Notes: generated from the letters alone by a model not told the origin. Shown: positions 24,884 through 37,150, counted from the first letter of the stretch. The stretch is DNA of 64,000 nucleotides from Bondarzewia mesenterica (GCA_004802705.1 SGPL01000019.1:62001-126000), one strand, 5' to 3'. Translations and numbers: made by a program.

Positions 24884-26177
24884 ATGCCGCCAATACGAGA
24901 AGTATGGGCGCCGAATCTAGAAATCGAGATGCGAAACATCCGGGAACTTATTGAAAAGTATCCTTATGTCGCAATGGTACGCTTGCTCCTTGATGACAAT
25001 GTCTGGATCATTCTTCATCCTGCAAGTGCTCAGGATACCGAATTTCCCGGTGTGGTTGCACGGCCAATAGGGGCATTCAAAACCTCATCCGACTATCACT
25101 ACCAGACGATGCGATGTAATGTCGATCTTCTCAAGATCATTCAAGTAGGGTTGACGATGGCGGACGAGGAAGGAAATTATCCCCAGGACATCTCTACATG
25201 GCAGTTCAACTTTCATTTCAGCGTCAAGTCCGTCTTTTGTCGCTGCACTGTTGGATTCGTCCTGTATCCTGCTGACGTAATCACACATCCTAAAGTGACG
25301 ACATGTATGCTCCAGAATCCATCGAGCTCTTGCAAAAATCTGGGATAGATTTCCAACGGCATGAAGAAATTGGAATTGCACCCAACGATTTTGCAGAGCT
25401 AATGATCACGTCGGGGTTGGTGTTGACGGACGAAACGAAATGGATTTCTTTCCATAGGTACGCCCATACTATTCTTATGACTGTCATTCGTACTTATCTA
25501 GTACCGGCTTTGTACAGTGGCTACGACTTCGGATACTTTATTAAGCTTCTCACTGCCCTTTCCCTACCCACAACAGAAGAAACTTTTTTTTGAAGTGCTA
25601 CATACATGGTTCCCCACAAGCTATGACATCAAGACCATGATGCGTGCCTCCAAAGCACTGAAGGGAGGTTTGCAGGATGTAGCAGATGATCTTGGGGTAG
25701 GTCCTCAAAATTTTCCTCGTATAGACATCGATTTCATCCGGCTGAGCACAGAGATCTTCAAATACGCAGATCATGCGCATCGGCCCATCACACCAAGCTG
25801 GATCCGATTCCCTCCTCACCGCATCCACATTTTTCAAGATGCGAGAAATTTACTTCCATGATCGAATAGACCATGACGAGTACAATGGCAAGCTTTACGG
25901 CCTCGGGGAAACATTCACGTTGTCGAATGGAATCCCAGATCCAGGGAGAGGGGGTGCAACTATTGCAGAACGGGAGGATCGAGGTCTGTCGCGGGATGGG
26001 CAGAATCAAGTGGTTGGAGGTAATGCACAAGGCATGACGGTGGGCATGGCGTTGCCAACGCCCACTATGGCCGGTTCAATGCCAACGCCATTGCCACCAG
26101 GGACTGGCTATGGCGCGATGAGCGCTAATGGGGCATTCATGCGGACGGCGATCGGTGTGGGGGGCGGGGGAAGGTAG
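24884..26177 (+). CDS. POP2: CCR4-NOT deadenylase subunit CAF1/POP2, with an apparent frameshift
   Basis: A DEDD-family 3' exoribonuclease that shortens mRNA poly(A) tails in the CCR4-NOT complex. The ATG at 24884 gives MPPIREVWAPNLEIEMRNIR. Joining over the intron at 24977-25037 gives DTEFPGVVARPIGAF (first catalytic Asp and Glu), then SSDYHYQTMRCNVDLLKIIQ and WQFNFHFSV. MYAPESIELLQKSGIDFQRH follows, then SGYDFGYFIKLL (third Asp) and IGPSHQAGSDSLLTASTFFK (fourth Asp and His). All active-site residues are present. A C-terminal Gly/Pro/Met-rich tail follows. At 25583-25590 a run of eight T puts LPTTEETF and FFEVLHTWFP in different frames, with no room for an intron. Seven T would restore continuity. 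This is either a sequencing error or a broken allele. Confidence 0.9.
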
Positions 26178-26559
26178 TTGCATCCGTGATGATTTTGTTT
26201 CACTTCGCAAGGGACTTTTCTATATTGTTCATGAGTGTATTGTGGGGCGTTGTGTGTGATATCTGTACCTATTTGAGTGTATCGAGTGTCGCTTTCCTGT
26301 CTTTATTCTCTATATTAGGTAAATGTACTTGTCTACCGGTGGACGAGCGTTCATTAACGTTCATTTATGTTCCAGCTGGAAGTCTCTATGGTTAAGTACA
26401 ACTATGCAAGTAACCTATCCTTATTCGAGTTGGCTCAGCTGACTCAGTAGTCAATGTACTGGGCAAGTGACAAAGTTCAAACAACTTGTAAGTTAGTACT
26501 ATACTAATAGGTGACCATCTCACGGATTCTCACCGCTGCCTGCTACCCTGTTAGATACA

Positions 26560-26760
26560 CCGAAGAGGAAAGAATCTTCCCGGGGTGCTTTTTCGTGACT
26601 AAATTGTACCCGGATCGTTGCCATACAGACGGGATCGTCCCGACCGGGAAGATCCTTCGGCGCCGAATTTCCATGGAGCCTGAAAGTCTCGGTATCCCCT
26701 CGGGCATCAGGCGGAAGCTGACGCATGCAGTACAGCCAACGCGTCGGGCATACCGAGACC
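26560..26760. repeat. Clustered inverted repeats (foldback segment)
   Basis: Two nested foldbacks occur close together. CCGAAG (26560-26565) plus TCTTCCCGG (26575-26583) mirror CCGGGAAGA (26644-26652) plus CCTTCGG (26654-26660). GTCTCGGTAT (26686-26695) mirrors ATACCGAGAC (26750-26759). A small palindrome CGGGATCGTCCCG sits inside the first loop. The segment could fold into consecutive hairpins; no flanking target-site duplication is evident. Confidence 0.5.
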
Positions 26761-28134
26761 GTATTTCTTGTGAGTACACCTGCCGCCTCAGACAAAACCG
26801 TCGTCGCAGTCATCCATCGCAATAGTATCGCCTTCCAGCCGGGCGTACGCGCTCGACACGGAAGGAAATATTTTTGCAATGGCGCGCGACAACAATTTAC
26901 ATCCTAGACAGCACGTAGGTGTGCACAAATCATCTGATTTATGGAGAAGTGATTCTCCAATGCATATTCACCCACACTTGCCGCCAGTCGCCATACGCTG
27001 ACGCGCGCTCGGCGACGATGGGATACTAGAGGTCACTCACCACCTGTGTCGTTTTGCCTCAGACGTTATGGCGGGGCGGATAGCAAAATTTTCCTGGTCA
27101 AAAACAAGCGGATCCAGGTCAACATAGGAAGGGTGGTACGATAGTGAGTTTGGAGATGGAGGCAATCCCCCTCTTTCCTTCCGACCTTTTATATCGATGC
27201 ATTACGAGACATAGAACCCCCGTATGGAACGCATCTCCGCCTCATGCTTGATCAATATATTCCTGATGGAAGCTTGCAGTCTCTTCGAGTTCCGATGCCG
27301 AATCGAACTGTTTTTATTTTTCTGGCGTGGAGTACCCGTGGACTCAATCTAGTCTAGCCGAGCTGCAATATGCTCGGGAATATCACAGCCATCGGGGATA
27401 CACAATGTCATCGGATAGGCTCCATTGACAGTCCCTTATAGCCGACAGCTCAAGCGTCTGGTGCATTCTTTTTTCCAAAAAGCGCAGGCGTCGCCACATA
27501 TCGAACGGACGGACGAAGACTTTTCACAGGCATTTAGAGGATTGTTGACTCACACGAGTTTATAGATTCCATGGCATGAACAGTCCAGCCATTCTCACCT
27601 GACGGCTTCTTAATGCGCAGTGGCGATGGCCATAACCCAGTTATCAGACACGATTGAACTTCGAAGCGCTCACTCGGAGTCTTTCGCCTTCGATTGAGAA
27701 GACGCACCGCCTCCATCCCCTCATTCTCTGACACATAAGGCTGCCATAGGCTGTCATCTCCTACACGAGCCAGCCGATAAGTCGACCACCACCTGCAGGC
27801 GATATGATTCTGGAAAATTGGGTTCCAACGCCTCGGGGATCTGGCAATTCAACTATTGTCTCGTTATGGTGGTAAGTGACCGCTTGAGACCGCTTGGTCG
27901 CCGGCCCGGGCCATAGGTGATGTTGAATCGATTTCACAACGGGGTAATTAGCCTCCTTCGATCGCATATTATTCAGGACGGCTGATCCACCTGCCCCATG
28001 TACAATCTTTCTTGCTCTGCTTTTCGATAACTTGTTACGACCAAATTTCTCGCATGAGGACAATGCTGCTCTGGCTTGGAAGGCAGTTACCTCTTTTCAA
28101 GGGCGCGGAGGAATGTATTTCGGCCCTTTTTTTC

Positions 28135-28160
28135 GGGGGGGAGGAGGAGGGAAGAGGAGG
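28135..28160 (+). repeat. G-rich purine tract
   Basis: A run of seven G is followed by GGAGGAGGGAAGAGGAGG-like purine sequence on the + strand, just after a T/C-rich stretch. It could form a G-quadruplex or triplex. No gene is associated. Confidence 0.45.
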
Positions 28161-28928
28161 TGTAGCAGGGCTGTGCAACAGGGCCAAGTGCAATTTTCCA
28201 GAGCATCGTGCCTGATATCAGAGACCTATCAAGCCTAATCCTGCCTAATCTCAGCGGATTTAAATTATCTCTGCATCTAGTAATATATTAGAAGGCCGGG
28301 CGAACGCCGAGGGCTAAGTTCGTAGTCCCGGTGATCTAATCTAAACCTATCGGATACTTGCTCAGAGTGCCAAAGATTTTATTTATCAACTGACCGATAT
28401 GTTGGTTCTATGAAGATGGGATTCATGCCAATTTTGGTGCGATAATTTGCCGGTGTCATACGTGATAGATGTGAAGACGAAAGGCCAGCTGAACATCCGT
28501 ACGCATTCTTCGCAAGGCAGCCAACGCTAGCCAGAAGTCCAGGGCCAGATGAAGAAGGAAACGTAATGCCAGCGGTCTTCCGCACCGTCACAACCCCAAG
28601 AGCAATTTGCAAGAAAATAGACGGGACCGCTCGGCAAAGAAGAGAGAGCACAACAACTCTTAATTGTCAAACAACATTATTTGCCAGGGGGACAAAGATT
28701 GCCGCCGGGCTTCTCGACTAATTCCGAAGGTCGGAATGAATCGGGCCCCCTTTATCAGCATTGCCCCGTGTCTCTGCATACACATCTTCGTAGTTGTTAG
28801 CGAGTGCGAAAGATAAGACATGTTTTTGCCCAAAGAGACTCTAGCCCCGGTAGAGGAAATAGCAGATAAATCTCCGAATCGATAAATGTCTGATGACATT
28901 GTCAGTAGAAAGGGTCGTGAATGTTATT

Positions 28929-31900
28929 CTATACAAGCTCCACCTAGAAGTATAACATATGAACGTTGATAAATGAACAAGAAACTTCTTTCTCGCACTC
29001 ACGTAGTTGCTGGGGAATATTCCTTTCCGACCATTAGAGTCAACTCCTGCAAGCACGGTGAGTTCTATAGCATCACCCCACTATCACGATGCCTCACCTT
29101 CCCACCATCCATCAGCATAATTTCGACCCCCTCTCGGCCCACTCGTAAGCTCTATAAGCACCCCGTCTTGAACGCCGAGTTCATCTGGGCCTTGTGACTC
29201 ATAACTATATATTCCTCTCACTTATGTGTCGTCCCCGATCGCCATGTAAGCGCCTAAGTTCAAACGGCCGACAGGGGAAGAATGAAACCCACCATACTTT
29301 CCTGAACCTTGCGCGTGTTTGGAGGTGGGCGCCTGAGCCGACGGCGCTGATGCTCGCGCGTCTAACGGCTCAATGTACGAAGCGGGTACGAGCCCCTTCT
29401 CACCGGCCGTATCGGCGACCTTGACCCAGCCTGAGCCATCATCTTCCTCGAGCACATGCACAGTTGCACCCTCTATTTACAGCGCCATTGACGACAATGA
29501 GTACTGCCAATAGGCGCAGGAGGAGCCTAGATTACGCACCACGGACGGCCAACTCAAAAGGAGAAGTTGGGGTGAAGTCAAAGACTACACGGGCTTGAGG
29601 ATGATCCTCCTCCTTTTGGGTATGAAGATCGGTTTGTGCGAAAGATGAAGGCGTTGGGGGTGGAGCCAGGTTCGTTATCGATGAAGCTAAACACTCGTGA
29701 GTTTCGTGTCCAGGTGCGATTTCGTATCGAATAAGATACAACCTCGAGAGTCAGTTCTTGCGAGAATGCTGGATGTACGTGACATAGAATCCAAAGATTT
29801 GTGTCGTAATTCACGGGACCCTGTGCATTCTGCAGGAACCTGAACCATATCGATCAGAGCAAATAATTCAAGCGCAATCTTACTTTAAAAGAGAGAAAGA
29901 GCGAGAGTTGCAGACCTTGAGTTCACATTTCGAGTGGACCGATAAGCCGCAGAGTTTACATGTCTTTCCTTGCTTACTAAGTCCCCAAATAGAAGACTAC
30001 ACAAAAATTCGTCACCGGGGGCCCGGTCAGCCGGTCGCTGGAACATACCTGGCAATATCCACACTCAGTGGGAATCGTGAACGATGAACTCTTGAACTGA
30101 TGCGGACTCTGAGAGCCCTCGTCGCCTGCAGATTTACAGTTACGGTGCATATAACCCTCTCAGACTATACGACGTGCCTGCGAGAGCTGTTGTGATGGTC
30201 TCTATCTCTGCGTTCAGGATTGTTTTGGAATTCTCGTACAAGGTTGCCTGATGTTGCGCCTCAAGATAATTCTTGAAACAATGATCAGTCTCAATCCTAC
30301 GGAAAGCCTCATTGTATACTTACCTCCATGACTTCATCAACGCTTCCAAGGGATTGATTCTGCGTGTAGGCCGTAACGACGGTTCCAAGATGATCAGCCT
30401 CCTTCCCTGTGGTCACATTTAGCCGTAATCTTCCAGAATTGAAATTCAAAGACCAGTTTACTCTTAGCGTCGAGCAGAGGAATCAACTCCTGCAGCTTCG
30501 ATCTGCACTTCGATAATTTGTTCTGTAGGTAAACCTTGGGCATGGAATCGACACTCATGTCTCCCTTCATAGTGATCAGACGTTAATGTAATGGGAAGAT
30601 AAGCGGATTATGGTCGCGTCGAAACGTGCACACTTACCGTGTCATAGTGTTTACTACAAGGCTCGAACACCCAATCAATTGGAGCTGTGAAGGGTCGGAT
30701 GTTGTGTTCGATAAACAACTCCTGATCTTTCCTCGGATTTACCTCATCCAAGGCCGTCTCAACGGAGGTGACGCGGTTTTTGAGAGCATCGTAGTGCGTG
30801 AGCTGGAGAGCTTGAGCATGATGAAGGATGCTGATGTATTTAGCGATGAAATGAGTCTGAAGGTGTTCTGTAAAATGCAAATATTCAAGCTGGACTATGA
30901 CATAAAGGAGGAAAATGCATACGGTATTGCTGTATCAAGCCATGCCAACGGTGGCAGTGTATGAGCTCTTATTGGGTTAACGGTTGCTGATAAAATACGC
31001 ACGTTCTCCAGATTCAATAAATCTTCGGCGTAGAACCTGTCTTTGGTCTTGTTGGCAACGGTAGTCGCAATGAGATAGATACTGATGGTCAAGATAATCA
31101 ATTGCTCGCAGAGGGGTGAACAAAAACGGAGACGAACTTCTTCGCGTTCAACATATCAGCTTGCTGTTGCTCGTACTGCTTGGCTGCACGTCCGGCATGT
31201 TTATCGTCATGTGCGCGGTCCTGAGTGGCGCAAAAGAGATCGGTGAATGAAACATTCTATGTAATCGTGAGCTCAAACCTGTTTTTGACGATAAGTCTCG
31301 AGTTCCAGACACTCGTCGTCATACTAGGAACGAGGAACATGTGAGAATCCGGTGGAACATAAAGCTGACGAGCGCCTACCTTCTGCTTGCTCTAGAACAT
31401 GCACCTTGTGTTGACATAACATGCATCATTTAAAGATTAGGGGGCACACGCACCTTGAGACGATCATTATAGACCCTGTCTCTATCTCCGAGAAGCTTCT
31501 GATAGAACTGTGTTTGCTGGAATTTTTTTGTTAAACTAAGCTAGGACGTCAAAGCCTAGTATGCTTGCCTTCTTCCCGTTGTCTTCCGTCTTTCGTTCTA
31601 GAGTCTTAAGAACGTCAACAACTTGGGAGGTAAAGGCATCGGATAGGTTGATATGGTCCTGAGCGGCATTGGTCATTGATCCAATTACTTTGTTGTACAT
31701 GTTATCCAACGTGCTATCGCAGTAGCGAGAAGGTGAGAAGGTTATCACATAGGGTGAAAAGAACAAAACGCACCTCTGGCTTATGGTATCCTCGTTCCAA
31801 TCTTTGGTAGGTTCGTCTCCAACGACTGCAGCAGCCACCTTCTTCAACTTCTTGTCGAGGGCCTTCTTAGCTAACGCTTGAAGTTTAGTCGCATGTTCTC

Positions 31901-32142
31901 GTTCGAGAGCAGCGCGATCGCTGTATATCTCGCGGATCTGATGCGAAGATGTTCATCTCAAAGTGAATATAGATGTATGGCGCGCTCACGTCACCGAGAA
32001 GAGTCAATTGTGCGTCAGAAAGTCTGGCAACTAGGTCGACTTGATCCTGTTGCAATACTGAATGAGGCTGATATCAGCGAGAGATGGTTTGCATGAATTT
32101 TACGGGCAAGCTATCTCCGTATGTGCGCGTGGGTGACTCCAT
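28929..32142 (-). CDS. BZZ1: BZZ1-like F-BAR and double SH3 protein
   Basis: A membrane-curving adaptor of cortical actin patches that recruits the WASP/Arp2/3 machinery during endocytosis. The ATG at 32142 gives MESPTRTYGDSLP. Exon joins then read DQVDLVARLSDAQLTLLGD and IREIYSDRAALEREHATKLQ, the start of an F-BAR domain. Later F-BAR exons include GSMTNAAQDHINLSDAFTSQ, YDDECLELETYRQKQ-type sequence and ELFIEHNIRPFTAPIDWVFE. The first SH3 is ARVVFDFTPTSPFELAV plus HVLEEDDGSGWVKVADTAGE. The second begins VRGIYSYESQGPDELG and ends GRKGIFPSNYVELV at the stop (28929). About fourteen small exons; the intron before the second SH3 uses an AAG acceptor. Domain order and the terminal SH3 match Bzz1. 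Central exon limits are approximate. Confidence 0.85.
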
Positions 32143-32982
32143 GCTATTTTGTAGTGCTCAGGTTCTTCTCCAGGTATCTGCGCTAAACGAACTTCCCGTG
32201 TATCCCAATAGATTGGATGCAGAGTAAGTATGCGTCAAATCTCAAGACTTGGGCTCCTCAAGACCAAGACTAGTTAAGCTGTGGTTCTTGCGAAAGACAT
32301 CAAACGCTTCGGACACACCTGGCCAGGGAAAGTGGCTTGAAGAATATGGTCGTATTGTAAGTTATGAAGGAATATACTCCGGTGTTAGTCGGTCAGTGAC
32401 GAGTCCGACTGCCCGTCCGGGGTCTCAGCTGGCGCTCCGAGAAGCCGGCGCACAAACGCCTGCGAGATTACGTCATGCCGACACTGCATGGTTCAAACAT
32501 GGTTCAAACCTCCAACCTGTTGGTTTGAACGATATCTCGAAAGATGTGCTCGCTGGTGCCGCCACCGCCATTCTGAGCCGTCTCTCGCTCCAGTCGCCTT
32601 CGTCGGCGTTCTGATTTTTTTTGCCTTTTCTCTCTTTCATCGAGCATAGAAACTGGAGAGACCGTCTCTGTCCCCTTCAGTTCAGTTAACTCTGGTCTGC
32701 CTCGGATGTCCGAGTAACATCTCTTTAAGATCTTTGTATTGCGATGAATCTGACATTTGATTCTTATAAGAATTTCTGGACGATGGCTCGGTGCAGCTCG
32801 GTGCCTGTACTTAGAACCTCGAGGACTTCAGCCTTGTTGAGGTCGCAAGTACATACATGTGACCATGACAGCTCGGGCCCATGCATCATGGGGTAGTCTC
32901 AAACCAAGACCCGCGTGCGAGGTTCGGGAGGGGCTTGAATCAAACCTATATCATGGGGAGAGATAAAATCATTTTCAGTGAG

Positions 32983-33314
32983 TGGATGGCTTTCCGTAGG
33001 CATCTGGATGGCCTTCCAGTCCAGATGTGCATCCAAATTCGGGCTGCCGAGCTACGGCCGTCAATTTACCATAGTGCCGGTTTACAACAACCCTCGTCCA
33101 GATTGTTCATCTGGAAGGGTACCCCTCTCCAGCTCAAAAAGTCGTTGCAGATCATAATTTACAACTCCGCTAGGTGCATAATTTCCATATGCGTTGCGAT
33201 GGAATTACAGACTCATCGCATGGCTTAGGGAAGCTTTCAGATCAAACTCCAAAATTCTTTCGAGGCCCGCGCTAACTATCTGGATTTGTTCCAGATGCTA
33301 CGGAAAGCCATCCA
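32983..33314. repeat. Compound inverted repeat, ~25-bp arms around ~280 bp
   Basis: Left arm 32983-33008 (TGGATGGCTTTCCGTAGGCA then TCTGGA) is the reverse complement of right arm 33290-33314 except for one extra G. Each arm continues into its own small palindrome of ATCTGGA/TCCAGAT words (33002-33026 and 33278-33296). A third perfect palindrome, TCCAGAT-TGTTC-ATCTGGA, sits in the middle (about 33099-33117) flanked by ACCCT/AGGGT. Six copies of the heptamer thus lie in ~330 bp. The arrangement resembles a MITE or foldback element, or an array of dyad protein-binding sites. Confidence 0.7.
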
Positions 33315-35510
33315 GTCTTGGGCCTACATAAGAAAGTTTCAATCCACTCTGCACACAAGGATTCAAATATTCAGTACTTCAGTATACAGTGCTGAATTGC
33401 GCGCAAGCTGTCCCGGCCAATTTTCGGTGCCGGAGCGGCTATGATCGATCATTTACGCCGCAGGTACTAGCAGGCTGCCAGACTTTTTGTACTTATGCAT
33501 TAGGGCCCGAGCGCCTCGTGTTCAATACTCGTACAGCTGTCCATACTTATGTCCTTGAATGCATGAATGATCTCTTTGGCGCACAGTGACAATGTCCTTT
33601 CTCGATCCATGGTTGCGAAAGGTTGCGACCCAACAGCGCCGGCTGGTACCAAATTGGTGAAAAGATGGAGACCGGAGATCCTAAGGAAGAAGGAAGGAGA
33701 AAGCGTTCTAACGTAGGCATCACAGCAGCCATAGCAATATCAGATAGCACACTTAGCTACTTCGTGTATCATGGAAATCAAGATGAAGCTTTTTCGAAGT
33801 CATTTCGTAGACTAGGCATTCCTGGACAAATCCGCGACTGTCGTATACACATGCTACTCGCGTCCCAGTTGACAGCTAGTAACGCTGTATGGCATACTGG
33901 TATACTGAAATCAACGTCAGTGCGGGCGAAGTGTGAATGCCCTGCAAGGCAGGGCACTGGCAAGTGTGCCCCATGACTATACCTAGTCCCGCGCAACCTA
34001 CATTGGCACTATATCAGCTGGCAAAAGGAGTATGTGACCCTCCTGTTGACCGGTTGAGAACGAAGGGGGAGTGCTGATTTTCCCGATCTTAGGATGCCAC
34101 ACTGGGCCTGCGGAGTAAACGAGTGTCATGCGTGATGGAGAGTTGTACTCGCGAAATGCTACTCACGCTCGCATCGTAGCCGGGTCGATGCCGAAGACAC
34201 GTAAACAAGTCCAACGAAAATCGGAGACGATGCCCGAGCATAGTCGTAAACTAGCACTGATATTTCCTTGAAAGAATACATTCTAGAATGCAGGGACGCC
34301 CAGGGCTCCTGATGAGTCACTGTACAAATCTGACCATGAGGTTGAGCCTGGCCGAGTAAGTCCCTTTGCATGGTAGGTTAAATTAACAACGCCTGAGGCC
34401 TGAAGGCCTGAAAGATCACAGATCCATTGTATCGACCTAGAGTTTCATGTTTATTTGGAGTACCACGATGCCGAGAGACAAGCTTCTCGACAAAAACCTC
34501 TGGTGAGAGTGCGATAAGACTGGATAGGACGCAGTTGCACACTACCCACCGTGTCAGATCCGATGATCCTGGCATTCTGATTATTTGAACGCTGGGGGCA
34601 TAGACTTCGTAAGTGGTCTCAGGCCTCAATTGGCTTTTGAGCGAGCTTGAGCCTTGGGGATGACCGGTGGGCGGTTCCAATCACGATCGTATCGGTTATC
34701 GCCGACATACGACTTAGCACGGACCCCATAATGTGCCTTTTGCGCAGGCACGGCACCGACTCGTTTTCCGTAAGTTAAGTGCCTCGTTGGGACGTCCTGT
34801 TACCCTCGGGCTTGGGCGGCAAGGCAGCGAGCGTGCGATGGTCACCAGGAGACGGACTAAGACGGACATGAATGCGGGTTACGCCAGCGCGAGTCAACAA
34901 ACAGCCTGTTTCCTCGCGGCGATGGCGGAGTTGTGGAGGTATATTTAGAGAGTGATCCGGGGTCCCCCAGTCCATGCCTCGTGCACTGCTGCAAGGACTG
35001 TGGCAACATCCGGATCCCAATTTATACAATCTTACCACGTTTCCTTACTTAACATTAAACTCTTGGTTAAACTAATAGCTTGAACGCCGCATGATGATGT
35101 CAACTTGACCCTGGTTTCTCTTCTAAGTTGTCTGCTTGGTATGCGAACTGCCACTGTTCACGACATCTGAACGGCCCAATGTTTCCCATGGACCTGCACT
35201 TGTAAGCGGAAGACTCGGTAGCAATGCACAATGTCTGACACGCACGGAACTAGCAGGCCCCGTACCCGTTGCCCGCCTCTGTAGAGGTCCACGCCACATA
35301 CAGAGGGACACCCCAAAGTTCCCATCTTTGCACCTGCGAATGCAAGGTACCTGCACAAGTCCCCAGATTTTTTTTTTCTTCTGTAACTGAGTCCGGCGGC
35401 AGATTCCTCGAAAGTGTTCTTGAGCCTCCTTGACAGCTTTATGTGTGCGCCAACCACGCGCTCATGGAACACGTCAGTATATCATCTTCCAGCGCCCCCG
35501 TATAAAAGCG

Positions 35511-35518
35511 GTGTGGAC
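35511..35518 (+). promoter_or_regulatory. TATA box of the barrel-protein gene
   Basis: TATAAAAG lies 136 bp upstream of the ATG at 35647, preceded by a GC-rich stretch. Position and sequence fit a core promoter for a strongly expressed secreted-protein gene. The start site has not been seen. Confidence 0.5.
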
Positions 35519-35646
35519 AATACTCTGTGGGAGTCGTGACCCCCGCTCCTTTATCCGCGCAACCTTCAGTCGAGCAGGGCACTTGTCCTTTGACCTCTTC
35601 CTCTCTCGAGTCCTCTAGGCATTTCTTGCACTACTATCCTTCGGAC

Positions 35647-36269
35647 ATGTCTCATTTCTATATGATGTTCTTCGTCGCCGTCGCGTTCATCCTTTCTGCC
35701 GTTGCGTCTCCCATTTCGCTCAGCCCGGAGTCCTCATCCAACTCCACGTCGGTGGATCTTGAAAAGCGTGTGACGCATTCCGGTCGGGTAAGCGCTGTCC
35801 ATTTCGTGTACTATTCCCGTTCAAACAGCGTACACGTTCGTTCAGGGTACATGGTACTATCCCGGCCTTGGCAATTGTGGATACAATGATGGCTCGGGTG
35901 ACGCCGTCGTCGCCATGTCGAAGTCATTTTATGACAACAATGAGGCCAGCAACTGCAACCAGGTAAAATTGCATACGTTTCCCGCTCCAGGCACCCCTTC
36001 TTACATTTGTGTCTTCATGAAGTGGTTGCAAATTACAAACACGAATAATGGCAAGGTCACCTATGGCAAAATGAGGGACAGNTGCCCCGGCTGCGGATAT
36101 TACGACCTCGGTATGTCTCCCGTTCATTTCCGCATGGCGAACTTGTGCCTCATACGTATGCTCTCTTCCAACAGACATGTCNCCTGCCGTGTTCGAGGAG
36201 CTTGGTACCCTCGACGAGGGTGTCCTCTCCCTTTCTTGGCACTTCGAAGCCAAGGGCTGGTCGCCTTGA
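35647..36269 (+). CDS. Small secreted RlpA/expansin-like double-psi beta-barrel protein
   Basis: The ATG at 35647 gives MSHFYMMFFVAVAFILSAVA, a signal peptide, followed by a Ser/Asn-rich pro-region ending in LEKR, a KEX2-type cleavage site. The mature domain reads GTWYYPGLGNCGYNDGSGDA, AVVAMSKSFYDNNEASNCNQ, WLQITNTNNGKVTYGKM, CPGCGYYDLDMSPAVFEEL and GVLSLSWHFEAKGWSP, then the stop. GxxTxY/GxWY, the paired Cys and DLSPxxF with a final WxF are features of DPBB-fold proteins related to barwin and expansins. Members are widespread in mushrooms; proposed roles include wall loosening and protease inhibition, and enzymatic activity is usually unproven. Introns near 35790-35845, 35963-36020 and 36112-36175 are in frame. 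Two ambiguous bases (36082, 36182) lie in the gene. Confidence 0.83.
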
Positions 36270-37150
36270 GTCTTGAATTTCATCTCCAATGCAACAAGTG
36301 CAGAGTGCCAGTCAAATATACCTATTGTAACCTTACAGAGTCTTTCTCTTTCGCATTTTGCTCTGATTATTCTATTGGGTTCGCTCTTCTTCTGGTGAGA
36401 AGAGCGGTGTTGTAGACTTGTTGACACGCCTACTACTAGGTGACTCCATTGACATCCCCTACCCCTTCATCATGTATCTTCATTCCACTTTCTTCATGTC
36501 TTTTACGATCTTTTCATGATAGGATTTGCTTTGTTACGGTTGATTCCGTTCTTTTCACCTCACTGGCTTTGGCAGTTGGTCCAGGCGTCGTTGTCTCTCA
36601 TGTATTATTAACGTCCACCGATCGCTTGTGCCATTACCTACTACATTCATGAATCGATTTCTTGAGCGTCGCGCGGTTGATTTCATTGAAGAGCCTTGCT
36701 TCTGAATACGCGCATTGACCAGTAACGTGGTACCTTATTATGCCTCCTCTGATCGACCTCAGAGTCAATAGCCCTCGGCGGCAGGTCTCAGGCTTCAGCC
36801 ACAAGCGCGTCCATCACGTGGATCATATACAATCGCGATCATGTGCGCAGGACGATCATAAGACCAAGCCGGATGACGTTATGAAGTCAATCGTGCTCCA
36901 GAACCTAGTCAATTATCTTCTCCACCAAAAAAACAGCAACAAAACGCGCGAAGCAAGAATGAATCGAAGTAACGGTATACAAAGTCCGAAGATCAACATG
37001 CTATCCCTGAAACGCAAGAAAACAAAGTTGTCTGTGGAAATCATTATTATGGTCCTTTGGGAGGCCAGGTCGTAGAGATCATTGCGAGTCGGGTCAAGAC
37101 ATAAATATCGAATGCGACCCCACCAACACGTACAGGGAGAGGGTTCATCA
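36270..37150. other. Convergent interval, no supported gene
   Basis: 880 bp between the stops of the barrel-protein gene and the first KRE9/KNH1-like gene. A 111-codon frame at 36740-37075 has no recognisable feature and is rich in Lys/Asn from A-rich sequence. I see nothing else beyond what would be 3' UTRs. Confidence 0.4.

Larger units (their letters stand above)
26178..28928. other. Long convergent intergenic region with foldback structure, no supported gene
   Basis: 2.75 kb between the 3' ends of CAF1 and BZZ1, unusually long for a convergent pair in this window. Open frames of 60-119 codons occur on both strands but show no recognisable motif or plausible splicing. Foldback sequences occur at 26560-26760, and a G-rich purine tract lies at 28135-28160. 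A decayed mobile element or a lost gene is possible but not shown. Confidence 0.45.
32143..35646. other. 3.5 kb intergenic region containing a compound inverted repeat
   Basis: Space between the divergent BZZ1 and the barrel-protein gene. Short frames are present (for example about 120 codons at 32249-32614) without recognisable motifs. The one striking structure is the inverted repeat at 32983-33314, listed separately. A small repeat of GGTTCAAAC words lies at 32495-32530. A TATA box for the downstream gene is at 35511. Confidence 0.45.

Noticed and set aside
32249..32614. Open frame of 121 codons upstream of BZZ1
   Set aside because: No homology that I recognise and no splice partners; probably chance in the divergent promoter region.
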